The notes under the pieces are model-generated. The model ran no database searches and had not been told where the DNA came from. It worked only from the letters and a program-made list of their open reading frames with translations. A stretch of DNA of 64,000 bases from Flectonema sp. DT1601 (lineage: Eukaryota > Euglenozoa > Diplonemea > Diplonemida > Diplonemidae): the NCBI GenBank assembly GCA_964019425.1, contig OZ025785.1:1139501-1203500 (forward strand), in the 5' to 3' direction. Of this stretch, positions 1-15,000 are shown one piece after another (the first letter of the stretch is position 1; each line of letters opens with the position of its first letter). Both the position numbers and the translations under genes were made by a program.

Positions 1-3000
1 GCGAAGTTTGAGAGGTGCAAGTTGCTTTGCGACGCGAGCAACACCTGCAAGAAATGGGCGTTCGTGCCGGATGAGAAGGTGTGCAAGCTGTACACTGCAG
101 GGGACATCGTGCCGACCGCCGACGAAGAGGGAACGGTGTCGGGATGCAAGGAATCGGACGACCCGGCGTGCAAGTGCACGTGTGCTGGGGCGGAGGGTGG
201 TTGCCCGGCATGCTTCACGGTGAAGCCTGGAAGCTGCTCCAAGTGCGCGGGTCCGAACTGCGGTAGTTGCCCGGCGAAGACTGTCGTTGCGGGAAGACCT
301 TTGACGATGGGGATGAGGATTCACGATGAGTGGGGCAATGAGATCTCTGAGACGATTACGAAGGAAGTGGTTGTGTCGTGCAAGGTGACGCGGGGACCGC
401 TTCGCAACCCCGAGTACCGCCCGACGCTGTACCCTGAGCCGGTGTTTTCGGTGGTGCCTGTGACATCGGAAGATGAGCAGCAGAGGAAGGGGATGGTGAC
501 GATCACGGGTCCGTCGAGCCTGCGCGTGGCCGGAGACTACGAGGTCAGTTGCTGGGCGGACACCTGGGGACCGGAAGGGGAGATGGACTCTGGTATGCCT
601 GACCTGACGAACTACCAGGCACCGGGCGGTGTCGTTTGGACGCCGGTTGGGGTGGTGACGGGAAGCGGGGGCGAGTGGGTGGCCCGCCAGCAGCTGCAGG
701 ATATCCTCGACGCTTCGTCCAACCAGATAATCCGCAGGCGGTGCCTCGGATGTTCCCAGGAATTCACGTTCATCAAGATGAAGAAGCACTTCGGCAACCT
801 CGGCGAGGTGTTGTCGAAGACGTGGTCGTCGGCGGTCGCGGTCGGAGACTACGAGGTTTACAACACGTACCGGGATGCCGTGCTCGGGGTGGACAAGTGG
901 GTGGACGCCTGCAGTGCATGCGAAGGCCAGACGGACACAAGCTGCCCCCAGGGGATCTGCGTGTTCGAAGGAACCTGCAAGCCTGCGTTCGAGGTCGGCT
1001 TCCCGGGAATGTGTGGCGGGGGAAGGGTGTGGACCCCTACCGGGGTAGAGGGGCAGGACGTGCTGACGACGGCCAAGCACGTCACGTTCGCCGTTGAAAC
1101 CGCTCCGGGGTGCACGCCTCGGGTTGGAAAGGCTGCCGACTCGGAACGCATTCGGGTGGTGGATGCGAGAACGTTCGACGAATGCGTCAAGAATGTGAAG
1201 GAGACGTACAACGGTTTGACCGAGCGGGAGGCAACGGCGGCAAGTTGGAAGAGTTCAAACGGCAAGTGCTTCGCTGTGGTCGGTGTTTGGGGAACCAAAA
1301 CGCGGGTCAGAAGGGGGACGACGAATTTGGCCAGGTGGCGCACATGCGACTTCCCAGCTGTCAACAAGTACTCGGTTTCGGTCGGGGGTTGCGTGTGCTA
1401 CGGTGAACTGTGCCCTTGCAGCTCGCCGCCGAGAAGCAACCCGAACCTGAGAAAGGTGTGCGGGGTGAAGGTGATCCCTGCGGCGGCTGACCACCTGACG
1501 TGCCTCGACCGTCCGAAGGACACGTTCGTTGGACAGGAATTCGACGTGACGGTGGCGGTGCGCGATGTGTACTCGAACCGAGTCGCCTCCGTGAACGAGG
1601 GGACGGTGACTGCGCATTTCAAGGGTCTGTCGAGCCCTGCGGGGGACATTGTTTCCGGGGTGGCGACGGTGTCGATGGCGCTGAAGAAGTATGGCGACTT
1701 CAAGGTCCAGGTGACGTCGGACCTGGCAAGCCTCGCGAATAAGGTGGCGCGTTGTCCGGCAACGGTGTTGAACGACGAGGAAGACAACTGCCCACCGCAC
1801 AGGGTGACCTGTCCGATCGAGGACGACAGGTGTTGCGATGGAAAGGTTGCTTGCCCGGGGGCCAACAGGATTAAGGTGTGCCCCGGTGACTTGACCACGA
1901 TCACGTTCGCGACGCATCCGCCGCACAACGTGCCGTGCACGTCGGAGAAGCGTCAGCAGTCGGAACAGATGATCCCGAAGATCACCATTAAACTCTTCGA
2001 TGAGGAGGGGAACCTGAAGATCCTGCGGCCGATCAAGGTGAGCATCATGCTTGCGACGGCGACGAACGGGGCTGCGCCGTCGGAGGAGGGAAGGTTGTCA
2101 GGGACGGTGTCGAAGGACTCGGTGGGGGGAGTCGTGGTGTTTGACGACCTGTCGTACAACGTGGCGGAAAGGATCGGTCTCAAGGTAGAGGCGTTTGAGC
2201 AGGGCGCGGTTGTGTCGGGAGTGGACATCACGGTGCAGCGCAAGTCGACGGCGATCATCAACGTGTGTCCGGGAGACATCTGCAAGATCGAAATCGAGGA
2301 TTCACCGACTACCTGCACCTTCGACGTGGTGACTGAAGACCCGATTGAGGTGGTTGCGAAGGATCACTTTGGCAACAACTTGCTCGACCATCAGGTTGAG
2401 GATTGCGAGATCTCGGTCAAGGTGAAGAAGACGGGGACGCCGGACGGATTATTCTGGGTTCGCGTGAAGGACGGTTCGTCATCGAGCGAGGATCGCTACA
2501 GCCGCGCCCGATTGGGGCACACGGTGACGAAGATCAGCGAGACTTCGTTCATCATGTACGGTGGTTCGCTGGTTCGGCGCGAGGACCGTGACTTTGAACA
2601 CCTCGGAAGGGCCAGTGGACGCATCGATCGAGAGTGGGGGGACAGACGTGTTTGGAGGTTCGACGTCTTGACTTCGGAGTGGACGGTGGTTTGGTCACCT
2701 CCGGAAACACCGAGCTTCAGAACCGAGGGAGGCGACGTTCCTGCAGAGGGAGTTGTTGGAGGAAGATGCCTGTACCTCGGCGGACGTCGGCCTGCGGAGA
2801 GCCAGCTGGGGAACTGCAACGAACACGGTCCGACGCAGAAAGCCGGACACGCTGGGGAGTTGATTGGGAACAAGTTGGTCGTGTTCGGAGGGTTTTCCCC
2901 GGGTAAGTTTCGCACGGGACACTACTCTGGTGACGTGTGGATGTATGATGTGGTTACCAATCTTTGGAACCAGGTGGACGTCAGGGACAGTGAAGTCAAG

Positions 3001-6000
3001 TTCGGGGGCTACATGATGGCGTCGGCATCGTACCGCAGGCGGTTTTACGTGGTAGGCGGAACTGCTAGTGAGTTCGTTCCTGGAGAAAGCAACGGCCGCT
3101 TTTTTGCTCAGGGGAAGGCCACCCACTTGTACTACTTGGACCTGAGCACCGCGGTGACGGTGAGCGTAGCAACCGAGACACCGAAGGTGTCGTGGGTGAA
3201 GGTGCCGATCGGCGGAAATGACCATCCATACATCTATTTGGGATCATCGGCTATTCTCATTGGAACAAGGTTGTACGTCACCACCGGTAGGTCGATCGGG
3301 GAAATAGCTGACGACGTCGGAATCTACTCGATTGATCTCGAAAACGTGAACGGAGGGTGGAGGGTGGAGTCGCGCATCTTGCCGTACGTGTTTAACCACC
3401 ACACTGCGTTCGACGCGGAGACGAGGGAGATCATCATCTACGGAGGACAGGAGAGGTACGAACAGGCGGTCGGCCATACAGTTTTCACTGAGCAGTCGCG
3501 CGTCACGAGGTCGTTCAACATCGACACGAAGCAGTGGACGAACTTGAACCCGGGTGGGAAGTCGGGTTGTGTCGCGCAGAGCGGTTACGAGTACTTCGCG
3601 GCGAACCCAGAAAACGCGCCGGTGGTGTCGAACCGATGCAGTTTGAGGGGTGACGAGAACGCGTGTTCGTTGGCGGACGCGGGGGAATGCGCGTCGCGGA
3701 CGACGAAGGGGGATTGCCTTCCTGCGGTTGGTAGCGACAGTTTCAAATGCGCGTGGCTTCCAGGCGAGGCGGGGGCCGGGGAATGCGTGGTGCCCTGCCG
3801 ATGGGTGGACGCTTCGTTCGGAGGAGACAAACCCGGAAAGAGGTTCTACTCTGGAAATGCCAGGGGCCACGTCATCACCGTTGGTGGTCAAAAGAGAATG
3901 TACATGTTCGGTGGGATGACCAAGCTTTCGCCTGAGCAGCAGATGTACTCGGAGCACTTCTTGCAACCGGATGCGTATGCTGTATTTCCCGATACGGTGA
4001 CGTCGTCGGACAGCGACATGTGGTACCTGGAGATGCCGAGCAGCGGTGCGAAGGAGGCGTTCGACTTGAGGCCGTACGAGAAGAACTGCCGGGCGGTAGC
4101 GGGAACTGAGACATCGTGCGCTCACTTGTGGTGGAACAAGGTGCAGTGCGAAGGAACTGCGGGGTGCAGGTGGTTCGCCGGTTCGGAGTTCGTCTCCGGG
4201 GATCAGGTTCAGTGCTCGGCTGCGGACGGGCCGGACTGCGTTGTCCTTCACGGAACAACGTCGTTCAGGATGCCTTCGTCGTCTGTTGAATTCGATAACA
4301 TCATCGTGTCATCGACGAGGAAGTTGTTGGAGGATTCGATGGCTTACTGCGCGACTGTAGTCGAGGGTATGAACTGTCAGCAGCACGCAACTGAAGAACA
4401 ATGCACGGGAGGGGAGGGAGGAGACTGCAGGTGGGTGGTTGAGGCGCCTACCAGGAGGATGTCGATCCAGATGTTCGTGTCGGTGAAGTGCGGGAAGAAG
4501 GATCCTCGCTGCCCGCTGTCGCCGGTCGACTTGCCGTCAAGGGTTGAATGTGCTCGTTGCAAGCTGACGGTGAACAAGCAACCTGGTGGGGAACACTTGG
4601 TGATGGGAGCTGGGAAGCCGATCTTCACGTCGAACTTGCCGGGTCACAGTTTGAGTCCGATTACCGTTGATGTCACTGGTTCGGATGGGTCTCCGGTCAC
4701 CAACCTGGACAACTCGGATGACATTCTGAGGGACACGTCGATCACCCTTTGGCTGTCGAGAACGAGGTTCTCGTCGAACAGGGAGAGGACGTTGGAGTCG
4801 TCTACGAAGGCGATCGTCGGAACGAGGTCGACCTTCGAGCAGAGTGACTTGTCGTGGAGCGTGGACTCGGCGCCTTCGGTGATTTGGTTGAAGGCGGACC
4901 ACGCAGAGGGTGTTTGCGAGTCGAGCCACGCATGGCCGGTGAACGTTGTGAACGACCACGCTTGTGGATGGAAAGTCAGGAGCGTGAAGCAGGAGGTGAA
5001 GGCCGGGGAGGCGTTCGACGTGGACGTGACTCTGTTGGACAAGTTTGGAAACGTGGCGTACTGCGACTACCAGAGAGGGCACTGGAGGGAACCGGCTTCG
5101 GGACCTGCAAAGGTGCTGAGGACGTTGCCGGACAGCAACGAAGACGCGTGCGCGCAGGCATGCCGCGAGAGCAGGCGCTGCAGCTCGTGGAACTTTGCCG
5201 CGGAGAGCGTGACCCTCGAGGGAGCGAATGGCGGGACCCGTATGATTCCGAAGGGAACGTGTCTTTTGAACAGGGGGCTGACAGTCATCAAGAGCCGGGG
5301 ATGGGCTGAGGTGGAGGGGGCGGTGACCGGTGTTCCGGGAGGGATCTCGTGCAGAAACGGGGAGTACCTTGCGGTTGAAGCGGTGGCGGCCGACGGGGAA
5401 GCCGTTGAGGGGACGATGTTCTCGGCGACGCACGGGCTCGGGAAGCCGCGTTGTGTCGTGATGGGGGTCGAAGAGGCGGTTGCGACCCTCGTGTTCGGTG
5501 GAGACGCGAAGTCGTGCGGGAAGTGCTGCCGCGAGAACGGGGCCGGCAAGGTGGTCGAGTACCGCGAGGAAGGACACGCGACCAAGTGCGGTTGCACCGA
5601 CGGGACGTTCCCTTTGGCGGGGACTTCTTCGTGCTCGGGGTTGTCTGGAGAGGGAAAGAGGTACGTGTCCGTGAGGGACATCGTCGAGGGGTTCCAGGAG
5701 GACGTGGTTTCGCACAGGGCGACTTTCAAGAAGCTGTGGCACAACAAGGCCGAGCAGATCAAGTTGGTGTTCCACCTGCGTTCACACTTGGAAGGCGCGC
5801 CGAGCGCGGGGTGCGCTGTGGACCCGTCGGGAACGTTGAAGGTGATTCCAAACGATCCTCACCACCTCAACCTCGAGAGGATTCCGGATGTCGTGCAGGC
5901 GTCGTGCGGAGTCGACAACCCGTTTACTGTTGAACTCGAGATTGTCGATTTCTGGAACAACAGGGTTCCTGTTTCCGACCACGTGGTCGAGATTTCGGTT

Positions 6001-9000
6001 GAGGTCGGCAGCGAGAGGCTCATGGGCACGACGGTTACGAGGTCGGTGAACGGTCTCGTGACCTTCACGCTCAAGTACCAGAAGGCCGAATACTTGACCC
6101 TGTACGTGACGGATCGAAACATCGCTTCGGGGCAACAGCAGCAGCAACAGCTGAGCATTGCTAGCGGAGCCGGAAGCAGCGAGGCTGGCAGCTGCGCGGG
6201 AAGCTGCTCAGGAAACAGCTGCTTGAACCCGACGGACAGCATGTGCTGCCTGGAGCTTCCGCCGATCAGGATCCTCAGCGGGCCTGCATACAAGTTGGTT
6301 ACGATTTCCCAGCCGCCGTCGGTCATTCAGAGTTACGGAAAGGGGGATTGCGATGGGTTCGGCTACGAAGTTCAGTTGCAGGATTCGTGCGGCAACCCGA
6401 TCGACTCGGAGCACGCTGGCGAGAGTGCGGCGGCCAAGTACGAGGGGACCGAGGTACAGGTGGTGGTGGAAACCGGTGATGCGACTCGGTACGTCGCGAG
6501 CAACTGTGACAGCGAAGTGTGCATCGGCAGGTTGGTCCCGCTGCGTCCGTTTGCGACTTTGACTTGTTCCATTGGCGGATCAAGCCGCTGTTCTTGCAGT
6601 GACTTGATCAACGAGGCGACCGTGGACATCGAAAAGGGATACGTTTCCGGGGAGGATAACCTCGTTTGCCAGGCTTGCGAGGCTGCCGGATTCGGGAGCG
6701 CCTGGGATGTGAGAAGGGGATTGCTGACAATCTCGTCGACGGAAGCGAGGTCGCTGGACTCGTTCACGCAAATGATGAAGAGTGTCGTGTTCACGACGTC
6801 TTCGCTGGAGAGCGAAGAGCGCACCATCACCTGGAGTTACGGCCACGCGTTCTACTCGACATACACGAATCACTTCTACCATTACTACCCAAAGGCGTCC
6901 TGTCAGGATGGATACCCGGTGGGAGAGCGTGTCAACAACCGGTGCCACTGGAGGGATGCGCAGACGGCGTGTGAAAGCAAAACGGTTCTGGGGATGCGTG
7001 GGTACCTGATGACGGCGACGGACGCCACGGAAGACGAGATCGGAAAATCGAAGATCCAGGGGAGCGGATGGATGGGAGCATCGGACAGGGCGGAGGAAGG
7101 GACGTGGGGATGGGTGACGGGTCCGGAAGGTCAGCGGGGAGGCTGCGTCTACGGAGAGGGGAAGACCGGTTGCTTGGAAAGTGAGATTGGTTTGGTGTTT
7201 GGAAGAGGCCAGGCCCCGGGGTTCAATGCCGTGATCGATCCCGCGACCGGAAACCCGTTCTACAACGCGTACTCGGAGACTGAGCCGAACGATTACGGAG
7301 GTGGTGAAGATTACCTGCACTACTGGCCATCTGGAGCATGGAACGACTACGCGGCCGAGCAGCGAAATATCGATGGTTTCATCTGCGAGTGGGGAGGGCT
7401 CGATGAACCGTGCGCGAGCATCGGAGAACTGTCGGGGACTTTGGTGATCAGGGCAGGAAGCGGAAGCCCTGCTGGAAAACACACTATTTTGAACCCGCCG
7501 CTCATCCTGACCGGGGGAACTTGCACCATCGAGGGAGCGCACTCTCAGGTGGACCCTGACCTGCGGTTGACGGTTCGCCTTCCGGAGTACGCGGCGATCA
7601 GGCCGGCGAAACCGAACCCGATCGAGGTTGAACACTGCACCCCTCGCAAGCTGAAGATCACTGAGCCGAAGGGATGCAATGATCCGAAACTGCCCCTGCC
7701 GGTGATTGGAGTTCGCACTCAGATGCCTGACATGACGGTTGTTATTTTGGATCGCGATGGAAACGTTTGCGACACGACGGAGGTGCTGTCGGCGACCGAC
7801 GTCGGGTGCCTGTCGACGCTCGAGGCGCCGCCGGGTGCCCGTTTCATGCGTACGAAGTCGAAGGACCAATGCATGCGTGAGTGTGCTGGTCTGGGATTCC
7901 AATACTTCGGGATGACCGAGGTGGAATGCAGATGCCACATAGCGTCGGACCTCGAAGGGTCTGAGGAAGCAGAGGGCGTGCAGTGCACATCGCAGTGCTA
8001 CTCGGAAGCGCAGAACATTTGCGGTGAGGATCCGTTGTCGATCGCGATGTTCGAGATCCGGACGACTTACGGAAGGCTCGAGTACTCGACGTACACGTCG
8101 AGGGAGAACCCGAGGAGGAAGCTGGACCCTCGGTTCTCGGCGCTTTCGATCGCGGACAAGAGCTTCGCGGGAGGCGGAGGAGAGTTGTTCGGGTCGCTGG
8201 TGAAGGATGCGTTCGAGGGGGTGGTGGTGTTCGACGACACGGTTTGGCTGCCGGACCAGGTGAGCCGCGCGGCGTGTCTTGCGAACTCGAGAGCGGAGCC
8301 GTGCTCTGGGCAGCTGACGCTCGAAGTGGAGGATCAGTTCGGGGAGCTTGAGAAGGACACCTGCGTGGTGCGGTCGCAGAACGACAAGGTGGTGTGTCCG
8401 TCGGCGACGACGTTGGCTACCAGGGTCGGCGAGGAATTCGACATCTGGGCCTGGGTTGACACGAGCTTCGAAGGAATGGACGTGACGACGATCGAGTTGA
8501 CGATCTTCGACGACAGCAACGAGCTTCAGATTGTTGAGGGCCCGCACCCTGAACAGGGGAATGGTGTCGTGAGCAGCTGGGTGAAGTCGGGATCGAGGTA
8601 CGTGCTGACGGTGACGAGCAGCGGGGTCCTCAGGGAAGAAGACAGGGTTTGGTTCCCGAGACTCTTCTACTCGACGGTCATCCCGTCGAACATGGAGAAG
8701 GTTGACCGGACGATCAGGATTCAGTCGGACTTTGCGGAGGAGTGTCGGGTGAAGGTTCAGGTGTCGGCCGGTCTGGTTTCGAAGTGCTCGAGAAGGCTGC
8801 CGTCTTCGACGTGCTACAGGGCATGCGACTATTTTGGGTTCGAGTACTTTGCGTTGGATACGTACGGCAACCAGGTTAAGGGGGACAAGGGACGTTGCGT
8901 GTCGACGTCGACGACGCCTGGGTCGTGCCCAGGGAGGGGAACGTTCCCAGAGGGACCGCGGGGAATGGGGACTCTGAAGAGTATGTTCACCCAGGAAGCC

Positions 9001-12000
9001 GGACAGATCGGTGTCGGTGTCACGACCCGTCGCAGGAACGGAGTGTTGGAGCTGTTCCTCGAGGACACCCTGCGGTATTGGAAGAGTACTTCGATTCCGA
9101 TCGAGTGGAAGAACGGTGAGGCCCCGGACTACGGGAGGATCGAATCGGGCGAGCTTTGTGTTGTGTTGGACAAGGTGACCAGGTTCGCAGGTTCAGCCAG
9201 CTTGGAGACCTTCTCTTGGACGACTGCCGCGTGCTCGGGGGTCGAGAGGTTCTTCTGCAGCGCGACGCGGGTCAATCGTAACCAGTGCAGCAACTGGATC
9301 GCGCCTCCCTACGGCCGCGTGGCGGTGTCGCAGCCGCCTCCGGTATTCACTTCGAACGGTGGGAGGGACGTTCTTTATGGGAGAACATTTTCTTACGGCA
9401 ACCGCGGAAAATTCTCTTTCAAAGTGTACTACTTACGGGCTGTCAGGGCCCGCGAGTTGACGGCAACCTTGATCGCAACGACGGGCGAAGAGGTCGACTG
9501 TGGGTTCGGGTTGAAGACCTTCGAGATCGACATCTCCCCTGCGTTGCCGCGATACCTGAGGGCGACGATCTCGGCGAATTCGCCGATTTCGAGGGACTCG
9601 AATAATTGGCCAGTTGTTTGCATTTCGTGTTCTTCGGTTGATTCTTTCGACGTCAGGGTGTCGTCGTGGGACTCGTATGGCAACCTCAACAGTTGGGATT
9701 GCGAGTCTGAGGACGCGTGGTCGTCGAAGATAGGCAGGGTGACGATCTCGGCTGAAGGGGTGGTTGATGGGAAGCTTGTGAAGCCGGATTCCACGGGACT
9801 CGTGGGAATGCCGGGGACGGTGGCGGAGGCAAGGGACGGGAAGCTGATGCGGGGAGGAGTGGCAACCTTCAGCGGGCTGCGATTCAACCGACCAGGGTTC
9901 GTCAAGTTCGTGGCCGAGGTGAATGAATGGACTGTGCCGACTTGGAAGCCGACGTTTCCGGTTGTGTATGCGCACTTCGAGGCGTGCCTGCCGAGGAAGC
10001 TGGTTCTGATCGAGGGAGAGCCTTCGCCGGTGGCAGGAAAGGAATTCGTGATGGGCTATGAACTCCGTGACCAGTACGACAACAGGATCACGGCTGATCC
10101 GTTCGATGTGTTGGAGAAGGCGAAGAGGTTGAGCGGCCAGGGCAGAGTTGTGAAGTTCGGGTTCACCAACGGCTATGCGAACGAGGAGCACAGCGTCGAG
10201 GAAATCGATTCCTACTACAGCCGTCACGGAAGGTACGCGCACGCGGTTACCCACTACAAGGTGTTGTACGGGACTTCTATCGTTGCGGTGAACACGAAGC
10301 TGGCTTTGGGAGTTGAGAACGAAGTCTTGATCGACCTGACGGGGACGCCGTTGGAGACGTGTTCGGCGGCGACGATCGAGAGGGATGACGAGTTGAACCT
10401 GAAACACAACGAACCGATCTCGCTTTCGGGATTGGTGCACGACGAAACGGTGCACTACGACGAGCCGTTCGCGTACGGTGTGAGCGCGTACCAGTACGAC
10501 AGATGGAACAACGAGGGTATCGAATGGGAAAGCCGTTACGGAGGGATCGAGTGCAAGCTGGAGTTGTCGACGGCGACGGTGTCGTTGTCGGTTGACGGCG
10601 TCGACACGGAGGTGACGTACACGCTGCCGTTCGTTCCGGTGGCGACGAATGAGCAAGGTGCGGGGGGAGCCCAGCTTGCGAGGGGAGTGCAGCAGCTGGA
10701 TGCGATGCAGGACGCTCTGCGGGCTTGGTTCAACGAGGACGCGACGAGGACGGGGCTCACCAACACGGTGCCGTTTTCCCGGGCGGGATCAGATACGAAG
10801 GTTCCGTACTTCGTGCCGAGTCTGTTGATGGGGCAGAGGATGGGGGACGACAGGAGGCCGGTGGCGTACAGGAGTTCGATGGTTTGGTTCAGGCAGACGT
10901 TCTCGAGGAGGGCGACGGGGAAGTTCAAGCTGCTGACGACGTGCGTCCGTCTGGACCGAAGCGCGTTTCGAGTGGACGATCCGCAGGCCCCGCAGCGGTT
11001 CAGCAAGGAAACCGCGTACATTACGGTTGAGAGGAACGCCATCGAGCTTGTCCGCGAGCCGCCGAGGAACCCGTGCAGGCGTGCGGGAGACGCGGCGTAC
11101 TTCATCGCGAAGTTGACCCTCGCGAACGGCGACGACCTCGTGAGCTTCCCGACGGGAGTCCGTCTGATGTACACGATGCTTTCGGTGGACTCGAGGACGA
11201 CTTCGGGGCCGTTCGCTTGCGACGACGCGGTGGTCGTAAAGCGGGAGACTTCGCACGCGGACTTGTCCCAGGAATCGCCTCACACGGTTTGGGTGAGGTG
11301 TTCGATCAACAGCGACAACTCGGAGTCGAACTTGCCGGCGGGGCTGAACTTGAACGGTATGAAGGATCGCAGGCAGTCGTGGGTCGTGGACCTGCCTGGG
11401 CGTCCGACGATCATGCAGGACACGTTGGGCGGGGAGGTGGCTTCCGGGTACTCTTCGGTGGAAGCGGAGTTCATCGAGTTCATCCACGCGTGCACCGACA
11501 AGATGGTGAGCGACAGTCGCCCGCCGAGGGAGGTTGTGGTGAACACGCCGTTCTCGCTGAAGGTGACTTTGAAAGACAGGTTCGAGAACAACGGCGGTGT
11601 GTACACGATCACGGTGAACGCGTACAACGTCAACCCGGAGGGTTTCGTGGGTGATTTGAACACGCATTTGGTGAGCCAGTTCACGAGCAGCGCCCAGAAG
11701 GACCAGTCGCTCGGTGCGAACGACTTCGCGACCGGGGGGGGAGTGGCGTCGTTGTCTGGGTTGTACGTCGACAACGAGTTCCTGAGGGACGCGTCCGGCG
11801 AGGAAGGATTCATTTGGGTGGTCGCTTTCGTGAAGAAGAACTCCGGGAAGGGATGCGATGCCGGGTGCGACCCTCACTTGGAGGGATCGCTTTCGTGCAA
11901 AAATGGTGCGGTCCCCCACCCAATATTTGGATGCGTCTCCTACAACTTCGGGCGCATTCTTGTGACGCCTGACAAGTTCGAGAGCTGCCACTTCGTGAAG

Positions 12001-15000
12001 TTCCCTGGTCCTGACGGCATGATTGCGGGGTCGAGGTTCGCTGAAGATTTTGAAGTCGTCTTGGCCGACCAGCACGGTCTGAGGATCCACGAGTGGGGGC
12101 ACACTGACGAGGCGAAGATGACTGTGGTCGGAAAAGACAGCAAGACGCCTGGGTACGGACTGAATTTGTTCATGGATGCTGTTGGCCTTTCGCCCATCAC
12201 TTCTCCGAAGGAAACGGAAGCGGGCGGACTTTTTGTAGTTGAAATGGTCGTGGGTGGGTTGGCGGAAAACGGTGGACAATTCTCGAACTTGAATGGGCAA
12301 ACCGAAGACGAATGGTGGGTTCTTCGGGTGGTGTATGTGAACACCGAGCCAAGGGGTCTTTTAGAGATTTTCAGTAGCGACAAGGATACATTCAGCATCT
12401 ACGTTCCGTTGCCTGAGGACCTTTGGGTCACTCTTACTGTGTCGGTTGGCACTTCGGAGGTGGCCTTGACTGTGGTGAGCCTCGATGGCAGCAAGACAGC
12501 GACTGCTACTGCGGCGTTCGAGTCCAGAATCCCGACGGATGGCATCCAGACGTTGAGACTTTATGAAATGGGTTTCTCGTCGCTTCGCGTGACTTCCGGA
12601 AGCACAGCTTACCTGGGAGTCACCGTTCTGAGCGATGGCGACATTGAATCGAGCGGTGGGTATTACAACGTCGTTGGACCTGTGAACAGGGATCTCCTGG
12701 TGATCGAAGGTTCAGTGGCTGCGGTGACGCAGTCGGTTGGGTTGCCGGGGGACTGCTTCCCGGATTCGGCGGTGACCGGAAGCGACATCCTGACGTACAC
12801 GACACCTGATTCTTGCATCAAGAGCCGAAAGGATTACAAGGTAACATGGATGAACAACTGGTACACGAAGACCGGAAAGGTGACTGTGAAGTTCTCGCTG
12901 AGGGACGTGACGTGTCAGACGTCGTTCGACGTGAGGGCCGGTCCGGCGCACCGCCTTCGATGCAAGGACGTGCAGGAGGAGGTCTTCACAAGAGAGCCTT
13001 GGCATTCGAGCATCGATGTTGTCGATGAACACGATAACCTGGTTGAGTGCATCGCTGACTTCCCGGCAACCAACACCGAGGAGGGCGTGTTCGGGGCGAG
13101 GTCTTACGACTGCACAGCGTACACGGCAACGGTTGCCGTGCACGACGACGTGAGCGGGGATTCCCTGTACCAGGCATCGCAGACGGAGTCGCCGTTCACG
13201 AGCATTCCGCAATCGGAGGCCGCGTTCAGCCCGAGGTACGCCCAGCAGCCGAAGTCTGCGCTCCCGACGGGAGGGGTGAACGGCGTGGCGGACGGGTCGA
13301 CTTTGGCCGAGTTCGGGGTTGACTTCACGCAGGCTACTCCGGTGTCGACTGAGGGATGGGACGCGCGCTCTCCGACGGGAAGCTGGGCGGTGGGTTCGGA
13401 GTCATCGGCGGAGGGAGGGAGGTACTTCTTCGCATCCTCGGAAACCGAGAGGGCGCTGAACATGAGGTACCTCACGGACGGGAGGTTCGAAAACTTCGAC
13501 AACCACGGAAACAGGTGTGCCCGGTCGAGGGATCCACGGGCGGTGTGCAGGTACGGTTCGGACCCGAGTGTGGACGGTTGCTGCAGGCTGCACACGCCTG
13601 GGAGAATAGTTCCTGGACGGACGTACTCTCTGCAGTTCAGGTACCGAATTGGCGAGGCGGAGAACGTGGACACGGCGCGGGTGACTGTCAGCTTCTGGAT
13701 GCCGAACAGGCCTCCGGCGGGGCATCGTCGCATTTCAGAGGGAGTCGTCGAGATCGACGCGGACCAGACCGAGGGATGGGTTCAGGTTGCCAAGCCGTTC
13801 TCGTCGCCAAGGCAGGGGTCGTACGCGGAGATCACCGTCTGGTGTTTCAGAAACGGGGAGGCGGCCCGCTGCGGGGTGAACTTCGACGAGGTAAACCTGG
13901 TGTTGTTGGAGGAGGAGGAGTTGGTGTCGCTGACCTACAATTCGGAGCTGCCGAGGCAGACGGGGGGAACTGTGTCGGGGATCACCTGTGGACCGACGAA
14001 GGTGAAGACCCGGTTCGTGAGACCGGTACCGAGGGAAACCCCGTGCACGGATGCGCTGTCTTGCAACGGCAACGGTTACTGCAACAGGGAGGAGGGATCG
14101 ACTTGGTCTTGTCCGAGCGAGTTGGAGGGCCTGTTCGCTCCGTACTGCTGCAGGCGTGCGCTGCAGTACTGCTGTGGGGATCTGATGCGCGACACGGCGG
14201 ATGCTGAGTTCCGCGCGAGCTGTGGAAACCGGTTCTGCTCTGGGAATGGGGGACAGTATCCTCTGTCGAGCCCTTGCAGGGAATGCCACGCGGACCCTTT
14301 CTTGGGATACTGGGGAGGGACGAACTGCGAGAAGTGTGCGGAGGGATACTACGGGGAGAGGTGTCAATACAGGATTTGCAAGATCAACGAGAAGAACGGA
14401 AGGGAGTGCTCCGGGCACGGTCTCTGCCAGACGGACGGGGAGTGCACGTGCTTCGGAGGGATCCAGGGGGACGGATCGTCGGTGGCGCCGGCGCTGCACA
14501 TCGCGCACGGGATGATCAGCTTGCCGAAGCCGAGTCCGTCGAGCCAGGGATCGGCGGCTTCGTACGCCTCGTGCAACGACGTCCTGAGCCAGTACAGCAG
14601 CCGTGGGTTCGGAGTGCCTGACGAGGGGATCTATTCGATCTCCGAGGGAGAGGGGACGACGGCGAAGTACTTCTGCCGGTTCGTGAAGTCGAGGAGCGGG
14701 AAGTGGTTGGGAGGAGCGATGGTTGGAGGGGCGTGGGTGTCGTCGAGCACGGGCACGATGGCCGGAAACGTCGCTGGGGCGAGGTTCTCGAGCGAGGGAC
14801 AGTTTGCGCCGCTGGCCGAGTACGGGACGCCGGCGTCGGTGATGTTCGCGACGGGATCGGCGTCGTCGGAAGACGTTGGGAGGAGGTGGCTCCAGTCGAC
14901 CCTGCAGGACGGAGGGGCGGGCGGGGCTTTCGCTCGCAACCCGCCGAGGACGTGGGACTCGGTGATCTTCGCGACCAACCCAAGCAACCCGAGGGAGCGT

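Noticed and set aside
6580-12300. Several minus-strand open frames of 400-655 codons
   Set aside because: Same cause: antisense shadows of a strongly codon-biased gene, with low-complexity Arg/His-rich products.
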